Assembly: GCF_029873635.1 (NCBI RefSeq)
Contig: NC_080420.1
Span: forward strand, 55,575,457 to 55,639,456
Origin: Malania oleifera
Lineage: Eukaryota > Streptophyta > Magnoliopsida > Santalales > Ximeniaceae
Length of the DNA: 64,000 nucleotides
Direction of reading: 5' to 3'
Part shown: piece after piece, positions 22,716 to 33,267 of the stretch
Layout of the letters: each line of letters begins with the position of its first letter
How positions within the stretch are numbered: position 1 is the stretch's first letter
Translations under genes and position numbers: made by a program
The notes under the pieces: model-generated
What the model was told of the DNA's origin: nothing
What the model saw: the letters and a program-made list of their open reading frames with translations, nothing else
Databases searched by the model: none

Positions 22716-24620
22716 CAGATGAAATTCATCTAGAGCCTCTGCCAGACAGACTGTGATGTTTTTCTTTCATTTCTTTTAATTTTTTTTTACCTTATTTTAT
22801 TTTTTGTTAATTTTCAGGTATATTTTTTCCTTAGTTTTAGTTATTATTTTCCCTTACTTCTCTACCCAAGTACGCTCTACTTCCCCCCCATGAACATCAT
22901 TTCTATTTCCCCTATGCTTTCACATTGAGGACAATGTTCCACTTTAGTTTTTTTTTTTTTTTGGGGGGGGGGGGGGGCGATGAGAAAATACATTGAAAAA
23001 AAAAATTGAATATGGATGATTAGGCCATAATTAACACTAACTTATACCCTTTACATACTTACATATAACCTAGGAGTTGCACACTTAAGTTGTATAATGG
23101 GTTATTTATGTGTAATCTCTCTTTATATGGCTAATATAGGAATTATAACTCTATGTAGGTTGACTAGTAGTTCATTCGTGTCAATCTGGCTATATAAACT
23201 CTTGTATTTGCATGGTATCTCATGAGACTGAAAATACACGTTCGCGTGACTTGTAGCACTTAAGGTTCCTTGTGAGCAATGAGAGAGCGCCTATGGCGAC
23301 TTTGACACCTTGTGAGGTACTGTTGAGCTATTTATTGTTCTTTTGAGTTTTTGATGTTAACTCAGAGTTTATGAAACTCAACTTTCCTTTTTGTTTTTGG
23401 TTTTTTTTTTCTAGATATTCTTTGTACACTAGTCTCGGTTTTTGACTTGCTAGCCTAGGGGTGATATCTAGTGGGGAGAAAGAAACCTAGCTCTTGTAGC
23501 CTACTCAAGATGTGAAAGCTGAGCCTCCCCTAGAAATAGACTTAGTTCATGGACTACTGTTCGAGCTTAATTCACATGGGTGGTATGAAAACGACAAAAG
23601 AAGTGTAATGATTATCCTAATTGACCATGAAAAGAAAGAAATTGAAGAATGAGTGGAAAAAAGAAAAAGGAAAAAAGAAATAGAAATACACCAGAAAGGG
23701 GTGAAAGATTAATACTTGCTCCACACAACTATAATAAAAAGTCAGAGACATGACACATATTCTCCACATATGAAGACTTTTCAACCTTTTAATGCCTCAA
23801 AATATTCACACCTAGTTTTTGAATAAGTTGATCTAGGGTGGTCTTGGTTGGATATGGCGAGTAGGTAAGAAGATGTTAGGGTGAAGGATCCGACACCTCA
23901 CAAATAGGCTGGATCCTTTTCAGACTAGTCTACTCCGTACATTTAGCATTGTTCCTTGAAATATGTGGGATGTTTGATCATGACACTCTTCACATATGAT
24001 GAGTGAACCCATCCTTTTTGAGTGTTTTTGAGGGTATACCAGTTAGGCCGAGTCAAAAGAACCGCTCCATAGGTGTCCATTGGTATCCTGAGTGTAACGA
24101 GTCATACACATTACACATGCCTCAAAATTTTTCCTATTTATACTCGAATTTATGCGGCTACATTAACTCTGAATTGTATTGCTAGTTGAATTTATATGAG
24201 TATACTATTCTTAATGGCTATATAATGATGAAACTTGCATGAATGACTTGCTTAGGAGTTGCGTGAATTGTGTATGAATGAGCTTATGTGTAATTTTCTG
24301 ATAATCCCATATGTGAAATGGTATATTTGTGTGCATGTGCATTCATTTAATATTCATTGGAATTGGTGTTTGTGAGTGTCGCCCTAGAAACTATCACGAG
24401 ACTACAATTCATCCATTAGGATCAACCTAGGTGTTTAAAGCCTTGTTGCATTTGGTAAATGTAACCGTGTTTCCTGTGAAAGAGGAGGTAGATAGGGTTT
24501 GGTAGTAAAACATTATGGCATGTGGTTTTCATGAGTATTGGAATTTTAGTTGCTACTCTCCTAGTCTGATTGCATTCACATTATTTGCTAGAGACTAGTA
24601 AAACGCTAGTTGGAGGGGTG
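22716..24620 (+). other. Non-coding 3' interior of the Athila-like element
   Basis: It contains 'acattgaggacaatgt' (22922), the T15G15 tract (22948-22977) and an A-rich repeat-like stretch of AAAG/GAAA (23625-23700). It ends in the PPT TTGGAGGGGTG. Open frames such as 24003-24185 have no recognisable domain. This long untranslated 3' part is usual in Athila relatives. Confidence 0.6.
22948..22977 (+). repeat. T15-G15 homopolymer junction
   Basis: Fifteen T are directly followed by fifteen G, then CGATG. The related Athila motif normally has a short 'gtgtgggg' here. Confidence 0.9.
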
Positions 24621-26173
24621 TGATTACGTGTCAAAGTTGCGTAATTAGGTGTTTAAAATCGTGTACTAAAGATTATAATTTTAATTAAATGCCTGATTAT
24701 GTCCATTATTTTAATCAGTTAGCTCATTTGATAATTTTTTTGATAATTATCTATTTTTTTTCAAAAATTTACGGGCATTTGTGTTTTATTATTGTAGGAT
24801 ACTTTTTTAAAATTAAAGCTAAAATTAAAATGTGTGTGGGTCGTGCGTGAGAGAAACCGAGCCATGCATGCATGAGCTTGAGCCCGTGAAGAGGCTATGC
24901 ACTTCTCGTGGAGCTGATGAAAATTGGAAGCCATGTGTGCTTGTGTGTGAGAAGACTACACGGGCTTCATGCACATGAATCCATGTCATGCAATGAAAAA
25001 TGAGTCGCAATCCAATTCCGAAATTCGCTAGGAGACAACCTGGACGTATTTTGGTATTTTAATCATAAATCTGTCATGTAATATTGGATTGGTGTGATTC
25101 AAGTGGCATTGGAAAGCTTAAAAAAATATCTACAATTGATCCTGAAATAGGCTTTTGCTAATCCGGACGTTTACAGAGTCAAAATCGGACTTGGAGTTAC
25201 TGCGCTAGGCCGTGTGCAGTGCTTAAGGAGAAAAAGAGTCCTGGGCCACCAAAAAATAGGCCCATGCGCCTATCTTAAGAGGAGACACGACTAGGGCAAA
25301 ATATTAGAGGGAGAATAGGGTATTTTATGGAAGAAGAGGGTTTATTGGGGGGAGGAGAGTAGCGTGAGGCGGCGGTGCGTAGGACAACAAAGGACTCTTG
25401 GCCTTTCTCAAATTTTCGGCTGTCTCTCTCTCTTCCATGTTTCTTTGTTTTTTTGTTTTTACTTTATTGTTCTTTAAATAAAATTTTTAATTTTATTTTT
25501 ATTCAAGCTTTTGTTCAAGTTTAATTTTTGTTTAAGCTATTGTTTAAGTTTAGTTTATTTTTATTTAAGCCATCATTGAAGTTTAAGTTTAATTTATTTT
25601 TGTTTGAATCTATTTCGAATTAAGTACTATTTTTGTTTAAGTTATTGATTGAGTTAAGTTTATTTTTTTTGAGTTAATGTTTAATTGAGGATTTTATGGT
25701 TGAATGTTTAATTTGAGTAATAAAGTTTTCATTTTTGATTTTTTGTTTGAAATTTCAAACGTGGGATTTATTTCTTTGTCTGAATGTTTAAATGTAGAAT
25801 TGTTTTACTCATTTAATTTTGTTATCGTTTATTTTATTGTGTGGATCGATCATTAAGTAGAAATATTAATTGTGTTGATTTTTCCATCTTCTATTTACCG
25901 TTACTCGTTTCTTGTCATTTATTTTATGCATGTTAGGTTCTTAGTTTATGTTATGCATTATTTTAATTTAGTCACAAACTCTCAAAAATCCAGAATTACG
26001 AATCTGAACTGTGTTCAGTAAAACTTTCTTTTCTTATTTTCTTTGAGTTTACAAAAATTTTGGAACTAAACTGCATTCCCTAAGGAGACGATTTGCCCTT
26101 TGGGCTAAATATTACATGACAGAACTCCTATACTTGGAATAGCCTTTGCGTTGCTCATTTTTAGAGTGAGTCA
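24621..26173 (+). repeat. 3' LTR of the Athila-like element
   Basis: 1553 bp, homologous to 19408-20911. A TSD copy TGCGG follows at 26174-26178, after which the interrupted Gypsy LTR resumes with 'cagtaagagtttagtt'. Confidence 0.92.
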
Positions 26174-27874
26174 TGCGGCAGTAAGAGTTTAGTTATATCA
26201 TAATATACTCATTTAAGTGATTATAACATCTGAGAAAATATATCGATATGTACTCATAACCATAGAGATATAAAACATAATTTCATAAGCTATGTTACCA
26301 TTTCTTATACTTACACATATACAACCAATATTTATCAACGAAAGTGCCCAGGATACGGGAGATTACACGCCCATACATGTAGCGCCCCTCTGCTCTGATA
26401 TCGTTTGTAACTTTGCCTGATTAACTAGGGTGCGGCTACAACTGATACTTATCAGGGCACTCACCTTACTTAGTAAGCCCTTAAGCGGAGAGTTTTACAT
26501 CGCCCTAATTATTTATGTAATTAAACTCATACTCTTTCATTTCTCATTTTCATTTCACAAACTTGCTCATGAGTGTCCACCAGTAACAAATACACATTTT
26601 GTTTGTAACTTATGGCTACCCTGAGGATATTCACATCGTCATGCTTCCCCCCCATGACCGAGTTATGCAGTCCAAAGGCTGGATTTAATTGCTGTTGGCC
26701 TACCCAATTAGTTCAAAACAAGGAAACTTTTTGTTTGTAGTACGATTGGCCTGCCCACTCCTGGTTCGGATGCCAGGTGGCAAAACTACCCTTCTTACTG
26801 GCTCAATCGACTGCCACGTCATACTCTCCATGAGACCGTGTGGTTGCACTAACACCTCGCTAGTAAGGGTACCGTGCTCTCTATCAAACTCCAATCCATC
26901 AGGGTTCTCATTTCCACATTTCAGTATTTGCATTTCAGTATTCACATTTCAATATTCACATTTCAGTATGTTGGTACATTTCATCACATTAGAAATATTC
27001 TCACCATTTTCTATTTCATTCCCATCATATCAGTACACATTCCATCTTATAATAGTATATATCTCATTTAACGTATTTCAACATTTCTTAATAAAACATA
27101 TTGATATTTCTTATTTCCTCGTTTATCATAGAAAACATTTATATATATATATATATATATATATCATATTCCATCATTTTCCAGTAAAATATACATTGGT
27201 ATATCACAATTGATCGTTCTGAATAAAACAATTATTTATTCGACTTTTCATCATTTCCCATATTTCAAATCTCATATCATCACCATTTAGTATATAAAAT
27301 AGAATTGGTTTCCTTTATCTTCATTTCTGCATAAAACATTTCAACATATATATCATAGTCTCTTTATTCTCAGTGTAAATCACATAACCCAGTTTCAAAC
27401 ACTTTTAAAGTATAAATCATATGTCACACATTTTTATTTGCTATTCGTATCATAATAATCTCAAGTAAAATATCATATTCTCTTTTTCACATATTCATTC
27501 AACCAGTAATTTCCAAGAAAACCTGTTATAATTTATTCCCCTTACCTGCTTACTGAGAGGCCTGCTAAATTTCCTAAATCCACCCTCGCGGGGTTCGCAA
27601 CTCAAAACCATGAAATCACATTTTCCCCAATTCAATTAACCCAATCCCAGAATTACAATTATTTTAACATTTCCTTTGCCCCCACTCCCAATACTAATTA
27701 AACTTTTAAAAATAATTAATGGATATAATTCCACTATCCCTACCCTAGCCTTGGAGTGGTGCATAGGAAACCAAAATTAAAAATTCGCTCCAATTAAAAT
27801 GACTAGGATTAGAGCAAGGACTCCATGATGGTGTCCGATTGTTGATTTGACTAAAGATTTAAGGAAAAATTGAG

Positions 27875-27918
<44 letters not shown>
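27875..27918. repeat. (GA)n microsatellite, interrupted
   Basis: A GA run with one 'gaaaga' break, in the 5' Gypsy LTR. It corresponds to 11534-11597. Confidence 0.9.
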
Positions 27919-28146
27919 TTACCTTATCTCAAGAGTGGTGTCTACGACACTCTAATTACGAATCCACTCTGGTGAAAATGTTGGTGGCTAAGAATGAGCC
28001 AATGGTATTTTACGTTCTTTAATCGGCTGAAAATTTGCCGAGAAATTGAGTAGACTGAGAGAGAGACAATGAGAGAGACAAAGAAAGAGAGGGAGAGAGC
28101 TCTCTCTCTGGCGTAGGAAGAAGCCTGAAGCTTCTTCATGAATCTT

Positions 28147-28201
<55 letters not shown>

Positions 28202-28309
28202 AATATTATATTATATTATGTTATTTAATTAATAATTAATTATTTATTTTTAATTTTAAATTTAATTTTACTAAATATTTCCATGCATATTATTTTTGGG
28301 GTCATTACA

Positions 28310-28850
28310 ATAAATCATATAGGTGTCAAACCTTTTCTACCACTACCTTAGAGACTGCTTTAGCCCGTAAAGTGACTTCTTTAGTTTACAACCTAAGTGC
28401 TGTTGTACAAGTTGGCAGAATCCTTCTGGCCATGTCATGTAAATCAACTCCTCCAAATCACCATAGAGGAACGCTGTATTTATGTCCATATGCTCTAGAT
28501 GGATGTCATATTGCGCTACCAATCCCAACACTACCTTGATGGAAGTGTGCCTGACTATAGGGGAGAAGATTTCATCATAATTAACTCTCTTCCTCTACGA
28601 GTATTCCTTTGCTACCAAGCGAGCCTTGTACTTCTCTATTTTCTTTTCTAAAACTGCTTCTTTCTTCCTGTACACCCACTTGCATATAATCGCTTTCTTC
28701 CCAATTGGAAGCTCCACCAAGTCCCACATCTAGTTCTTATGCAATGACTCCATCTCCTCCACCATAGCGCCCATACAACTACCTTTCTCCTGGTTGTCCA
28801 TGGCCTCTTGAAAGGTAGTAGGATCCCCGCTACTAGTGATAAGTGCATAA
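28310..28850 (-). pseudogene. Copia reverse transcriptase, N-terminal half
   Basis: Minus-strand pieces read 'AMVEEMESLHKN', 'WDLVELPIGKKAIICKWVYR' and 'KYKARLVAKEYS' (28590-28800). The open piece 28343-28531 has 'VAQYDIHLEHMDINTAFLYG', 'EELIYMTWPEGF' and 'CKLKKSLYGLKQSLR'. This matches the fingers and palm of Copia RT. The catalytic part continues at 9384 across the Gypsy insertion. Stops, including Q-to-stop, occur in between. Confidence 0.88.
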
Positions 28851-29767
28851 GACACTAGATTGTCAAAATCGTACCTGGGGGTGGCTTGACGATGCGTTTG
28901 GGTCTGTCTATAGCTATATTGCGATGCAGCTGCTGGTTATCCGAGCTAGAACTCCCTGTGTTCTGAACATTGTCATCTCCACCCTGAGTTTCTAACTCCA
29001 TATGCACCACCGGCTGATCTATTGAGTTAGAACTCCATGCATTTCTGCTCTAAGTCTCAAGCTCCACTTGAATCACATGCTCATTGCTGCTGCGATTTTC
29101 TGACACTAGTTTTTCTATTTCCTCTTAAGTATGCTGCAACATGGCTTTCTCATAGAAAACCACATCTTTACTAATTACCACTTTGTTTGCCACTAGACAA
29201 GTTGAACCTTTTTACACTTTCCTAATATCCCAAAAAGATGCACCGTCTAGACTTCGCCTCATGCTTTGATCTCTCCTCACTAAGAATGTGCGCATAGACT
29301 GAACACCCAAATACTATCCGGAGTAGTCTACCTCGTTACCTGTCCACACCTCCTTGGCAACTTTCCCATCTTGTGATGCCCTTGGTGATTTGTTTATTAA
29401 GAAACAAGTCATACTAACTGCCTCAGCCCAAAAATTCATAGTGAGCTCAGCATTTAACCTGAGACACTAAGCCCTTTTAGCTAGGGGTCAGTTCATCCTT
29501 TTTACCACACCATTTTATTTCGGTGTCCGGCGTACTGTAAAAATTTCTCCTTATGCCATGCTACTTGTAGAACGCTATAAAACTTAAGTTCGTGTACTCA
29601 GTTATATTGTTTGTCTTGAGGAACTTAATCTTTCTCTCGGTCCGATTTTTCACCTCAGCTTTCCACAGTTTAAACTTGGCAAACATCTCAGACTTATGCC
29701 GTATGAAGTACACCTAAACCTTCCGTAAGTAATCATCGATGAAACTTACGAAATACACATGTCCCCC
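28851..29767 (-). pseudogene. Copia integrase core and spacer, decayed
   Basis: Minus-strand fragments in three frames fit a Copia integrase core followed by its variable spacer to RT. One resembles 'SFIDDYLRKVxVYF' near 29710-29750, and near 29640-29680 there is 'KAEVKNRTERKIKF'. Stops are dense and no catalytic triad is preserved in one frame. The spacer 28850-29290 is rich in Ser, Glu and Asn. Confidence 0.7.
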
Positions 29768-30277
29768 TCATGACGCCACCCTCACCAGCCCCCAAACATC
29801 CAAATGAATGTAGTCCAGTATTCCCTCTATCTTGTGCATGGCTATCATGAACTGAAGCCTAGTCTGCTTCCCAAGCACATAGTACTTGCAAAAATCTAAC
29901 TTAATTGATTTGAACCCCTTCAAAAGATTTCTTTTGTGAAGTTCCTTCATTCCACGCTTACCCATATGCCCTAAACACATATGCCACAAAATAGTATTGT
30001 CAGACTTAGACTCTATGAGTGCAGCTCTACCTACAACCGTAGTACCCAGTAGTGTGTATATATTCCCTGGTACTCTCTTCCCCTTCATCACAGTCAAAAC
30101 GTCATTGCTTACCTTCATTACCCTACCTTCAGATTTGTAACTAAACCCATTATAATCCAAGGTGCCTAACAAAATCAGATTCTTCCTCAACTCAGTTATA
30201 TGCCTAACATCACATAACGTCCTCACCACACCATCATATATTTTGATTCTGATATTCCTATCCTGAAAACTTTGCAT
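29768..30277 (-). pseudogene. Copia GAG-pre-integrase and integrase zinc domain
   Basis: The 169-residue open frame has 'IKIYDGVVRTLCDVRHI' and 'ELRKNLILLGTLDYNG' at the N-terminus (GAG-pre-integrase), then the HHCC region with 'LWHMCLGHMGKRGMKELHKR' around residue 95-115 and 'FCKYYVLGKQTR' where the second Cys of CxxC has become Tyr. It ends at 'DYIHLDVWG', the first Asp of the integrase core. The protease expected upstream is barely recognisable at 30280-30450. Confidence 0.85.
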
Positions 30278-30279
30278 AC

Positions 30280-30757
30280 AACATCATTTTCCATCAAAAT
30301 GGAACCATAACTCACCAATCTATACGTAATGAAATAGTCTTTGTTGGGCATCATATGATAAGAACACGCCGAATCCAAGATCTAAGAATTTGCGAACTCA
30401 TCTTACTTGGATGAAATCGAGAGCATGTCACCATTACCCCTCTCAGAGTATCCTTTTTCAACTACATTCGTTGTGTTTGACGAACCTTCTTTGTTTTCAT
30501 CATTCCCTTTCTTTCTCTCCAAATAATCAGATTTTATGTGCCCCTTTTTTCTGCACTCAAAACACCACACATCTTTTCTCTTCCTAGAATTGGACCAAGC
30601 TCTATTGTTGCTCGATCCACCCTAGAAATTTTTCCTCCCACGATTATGATTCCCCTTCGTCATGAACCCTTCAGCTTGTGAACTCTCATTGTTGGCCTTC
30701 TTCCTCTGATGGAATCCTAACAATGCACTCGCGATATCCTCCAACTCCAGGGTTTCT
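30280..30757 (-). pseudogene. Copia gag zinc knuckle and protease region, decayed
   Basis: A knuckle near 30525-30580 reads C-F-E-C-x4-H-x4-Y on the minus strand: the last Cys of CCHC is replaced by Tyr. Between 30280 and 30450 only scattered protease-like residues remain. The plus-strand frame at 30390-30587 is a shadow. Confidence 0.65.
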
Positions 30758-30762
30758 TTCCC

Positions 30763-31272
30763 CTATGTCAAATTAATAACCAGATTCTCGTATGTAGGAG
30801 ACGTAGGTAGGGAATTAAGCAACATCAACACTTTGTATTTTTCCTCAAACTTCACATCAACTCGGTCCAGATCACTAATGATTTGATTGAATACATTCAT
30901 GTGTTGAGTCAGGTCCGAACCCTCTGCCATCTTGAGAAAATATAGTTTTTGCTTAAGATACAACTTGTTCGTCAATAACTTGGACATGTACCAGCTCTCC
31001 AGTTTCAGCCAAACCACTGCTGATGATTCCTCATCCATGACGTGATACATCACATCATCGATGAAACAATGCCTGATAGTAGACACAACTTTCGCATCCA
31101 ACTCCTTCCAACTTTTGTCATCAATGCCTTCCGGCTTCTTTCTGTATAGTGCCTTCACCATGCCTTGTTGCACCAACAATTCCTCAACCCTCCTTTGCCA
31201 AAGTCTGAAATTTTTTGTTCCATCAAACTTACCAACATCATCGAACATCACTGAAGAGATCCCAACCATTTC
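30763..31272 (-). pseudogene. Copia gag (UBN2-type), Tnt1-like
   Basis: The open frame 30763-31362 reads through the PBS. The real gag starts near 31272, right after it ('MVGISSVMFDDVGKFDGTKN'). Motifs include 'FRLWQRRVEELLVQQGMVKA' (residues about 20-40), 'YHVMDEESSAVVWLKLES', 'LTNKLYLKQKLYFLKMAEGS', 'HMNVFNQIISDL' and 'LLNSLPTSPTYENLV', in the order of Tnt1-type gag. This is the best preserved Copia part here. A stop after residue 170 separates it from the knuckle. Confidence 0.9.
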
Positions 31273-31292
31273 AACCAATAGCTCTAATACCA
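31273..31292 (-). other. tRNA-iMet primer-binding site of the Copia element
   Basis: Minus strand: TGGTATTAGAGCTATTGGTT, the initiator-Met PBS with one C-to-T change, two bases from the LTR at 31295. Confidence 0.88.
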
Positions 31293-31294
31293 AT

Positions 31295-31774
31295 TGTTGA
31301 TACAAATGTGCATCGGAAACCTCGCAAACTTGAAAACAATCTGGAACAAGTAACATAAGCACTCAATGATGAATATATAGAACAAGCAATCACTCACAAT
31401 GGGAATAAGGAAAGCAAACAAAATCAAAGACATAAGAATTTATGTGGTTCGGAAGTTTGCCTACATCTACGGGAGCAAGCGACTGTTTTTTTTCACTATC
31501 ACAATGTCAATCTTACATCAAGGGTTACAAAATAATGATTATATATGAACCCTAAGCATACAGAAACCTTAAAACCTATCTAAATCATTCATGTAGAAAT
31601 CCCCAGAGGAAAATCCTCCAAACCCCCCAACCTACTAATCACCAAATTCAAAAAATGGTAACCTGCACCGAACGAAACTGTCAACTGTTACTGCAATCAA
31701 CTTCCTTATTCTTTGCATTACTATGCTTCCCTCAGCGTATGCATTCCACTCAAATATGAGCCACAACTCCAACA
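31295..31774 (-). repeat. 5' LTR of the Tnt1-like Copia element
   Basis: 480 bp, TGTTGATAC...CTCCAACA, paired with 7726-8236. The TSD TATTC follows at 31775-31779. Confidence 0.92.
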
Positions 31775-31779
31775 TATTC

Positions 31780-32361
31780 ATTAATCTTTATCTTAAAAAA
31801 AAATGATGAATAACTAAAGCCACCTGCATCTACGAGAGTTCCAAGTCAAAATAATTGAATACTAGTGCATAATGTTGAAAGCATGGATTTTAGACTTTAG
31901 ATTTGAGTTTGAGTAAAATTCAATACAATTTTTGCATTACATTTTATACAAAACTACACATGTCAAAATATAAGACTTCTCCCAAACATAGGGTAAGAAA
32001 TTTCTAGTTATTATTTTGGGATTTTTTTTGTTACAATGTAAAGATAAAATGGAAAAAAAGTTAAGTGTCACAGGTCATAGGACAACAAAATGGGTGAGAC
32101 AAAGTGGGAATCACTTGTTGCACCCATTCTTCTCCTACCACATGGACCCATGATGGTCACAGGACCATATGGGATAACATTGCTTTGATGAAATGGACGA
32201 TAACAATAGTTTTTACATAGTAATTTTGTTATAATCTCTTGTTTTTAATTGTAGGTTTTTATCGATGGTAGTAGCAACTATCAAACCATCATGTGTAACT
32301 ATACATAATTATTTTTAATGACTAAAAACTAAAATGAATTTTTCATGCCAATTTAAAATGA

Positions 32362-32397
<36 letters not shown>

Positions 32398-32487
32398 AAC
32401 CTTTTTGTTTCAAGAAATTAAAATGAAATAAAAAAAATATCCAAAATACAATTTTACCATTTTTCTAACTTTTAGTTTAGTGAGCAG
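31780..32487. other. Intergenic, nothing recognised; (TA)n at 32366-32394
   Basis: AT-rich, with a TA run at 32366-32394. No terminal repeats or coding motifs were seen. A GC-richer patch at 32080-32190 ('gtcacaggtcatagg ... gtcacaggaccatatggg') has an internal near-repeat but no clear identity. Confidence 0.5.
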
Positions 32488-33169
32488 GGCATTGATGTAG
32501 CAAAACAGTAACAACTAATGCATTTGTTAAGTTAAAATTATGGATAGAAGTTTTGGAATCTAAAAGTTTTAGCATAAGTAGAAATAAGACAGAATATATG
32601 AAATGTAACTTTAGTAATGGTCGGAGGAATATTTGAGATAAAGTTAAACTTGATGATGAAGAAATAAATAGCACTTGTAGATTTCGATACCTTGGATCTA
32701 TTATGTAAGTTGAAGGAGAAATTGAAGATGATGTGATGCATAGAGTTAAAGCAGGTTAGGTAAAATAGAGAAGTGCTTCAAGTGTGCTTAATGACCGTAG
32801 ACTACCCTTAAAATAAAAAAGGGAAGTTTTATAGGACGACTATAAGACCAGCTATGCTATATGGATCATAGTGTTGGATGATGAAAAAACAGATTATCCA
32901 AAATGTAAAAGTTGCTGAGATGAAAATGCTTAAATGGATGAGTGGTATAACACTGAAAGATAAATTAAAGAATGAACATATTTGCGATAAGTTAGGTGTA
33001 GCTCTTATAGAAGATAAAAAAATGGAGGGATGACTTAGATGGTTTAGGCACTTGCAATGTAGGCCACAGAGTGCGCAAGTGAGGAAGAGCAAGTTAGTTA
33101 CTATGGGGGTAGTAGAAGGGGTAGGGGTAGAGCTAAAATAACTTGGAATGAGATAGTGAATAAGGATTT
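32488..33169 (+). mobile_element. L1-type LINE, 3' end of reverse transcriptase ORF
   Basis: Plus-strand frames read the C-terminal part of plant L1 RT. Near 32525-32615 there is 'VLESKSFSISRNKTEYMKCN' (the 'K(T)EYM.C' motif), near 32675 'FRYLGSIM', near 32705-32760 'EGEIEDDVMHRVKAG', near 32840 'RPAMLYGS' and near 32900-33010 'VAEMKMLKWMSGITLKDKLK' and 'LGVALIEDKKM'. Four or more stops and frameshifts are present. The catalytic FADD box would lie upstream and is missing. The 3' end is cut by the insertion at 33175 (TSD candidate AATAG 33170-33174), so no poly(A) tail is seen. Confidence 0.8.
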
Positions 33170-33267
33170 AATAGTGTAACGCCTCGAACCCGAAACTAAC
33201 TAGGGTCGAGAGTGTTATTTAAAAATGATAAATCTATTATACCAAATAATTATACAGTGGAAAACCT

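Larger units (their letters stand above)
19408..26173 (+). mobile_element. Athila-like non-autonomous element with gag only
   Basis: LTRs are 19408-20911 and 24621-26173, both starting TGATTACG and ending GTGAGTCA. The TSDs are TGTGG (19403-19407) and TGCGG (26174-26178), one mismatch. The PBS at 20918-20937 matches tRNA-Asp with G-to-A changes. The interior (about 3.7 kb) holds a decayed gag and a long non-coding 3' part with a typical 'acattgaggacaatgt' motif at 22922, and a PPT (TTGGAGGGGTG) sits at 24610-24620. No protease, RT, RNase H or integrase is detectable, so it would have depended on another element's enzymes (a TR-GAG or LARD-type element). It is the youngest layer in this nest apart from the solo LTR, whose age relative to it is unknown. 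Confidence 0.9.
9385..28309 (-). mobile_element. Gypsy (Tekay/Del-like) retrotransposon nested in the Copia element
   Basis: It is flanked by TSDs ATAGA (9380-9384) and ATAAA (28310-28314), a 4/5 match. It has LTRs of about 2.6 kb (9385-12027; 18983-28309 with an insertion), a tRNA-iMet PBS on the minus strand at 18961-18979 and a purine-rich PPT side at 12028. Gag with a CCHC knuckle, protease (DSGATHSF) and the RT start are readable right to left from 18026 to 16640. The expected rest of RT, RNase H and integrase is missing. Instead, a solo LTR, unassigned DNA and a second divergent protease-RT block lie between. The element is dead. Confidence 0.85.
18983..28309 (-). repeat. 5' LTR of the nested Gypsy element, itself interrupted
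   Basis: It consists of 18983-19407 plus 26179-28309 (about 2.55 kb), homologous to 9385-12027 throughout. The first dinucleotide is TA instead of TG. The break at 'cagtgtgtgg' is filled by the Athila-like element with its TSD. It contains (TA)n at 27131-27164 and (GA)n at 27875-27918. The 'ataataata' tract near 28165-28205 is unique to this copy. Confidence 0.85.
7726..31774 (-). mobile_element. Tnt1-like Copia retrotransposon, split by nested insertions
   Basis: Two LTRs of about 0.5 kb (7726-8236 and 31295-31774) both start TGTTGAT and end CTCCAACA. The flanking TSDs are TATTA (left) and TATTC (right), a 4/5 match. On the minus strand the order is LTR, tRNA-iMet PBS, gag, integrase, RT, RNase H, LTR, as in Copia. 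RT is interrupted at 9384/28310 by the Gypsy element. Gag and pol similarity to the Tnt1 type places it tentatively in the Tork lineage. Without the 18.9-kb insertion the element would be about 5.1 kb. Frameshifts and stops are widespread, so it is inactive. It is the oldest layer of the 7.7-31.8 kb nest. Confidence 0.9.

Noticed and set aside
26689-27213. A 174-residue plus-strand frame
   Set aside because: It lies within the interrupted 5' LTR of the Gypsy element and has a broken homolog at 10324-10826 in the other LTR, so it is not conserved as coding.
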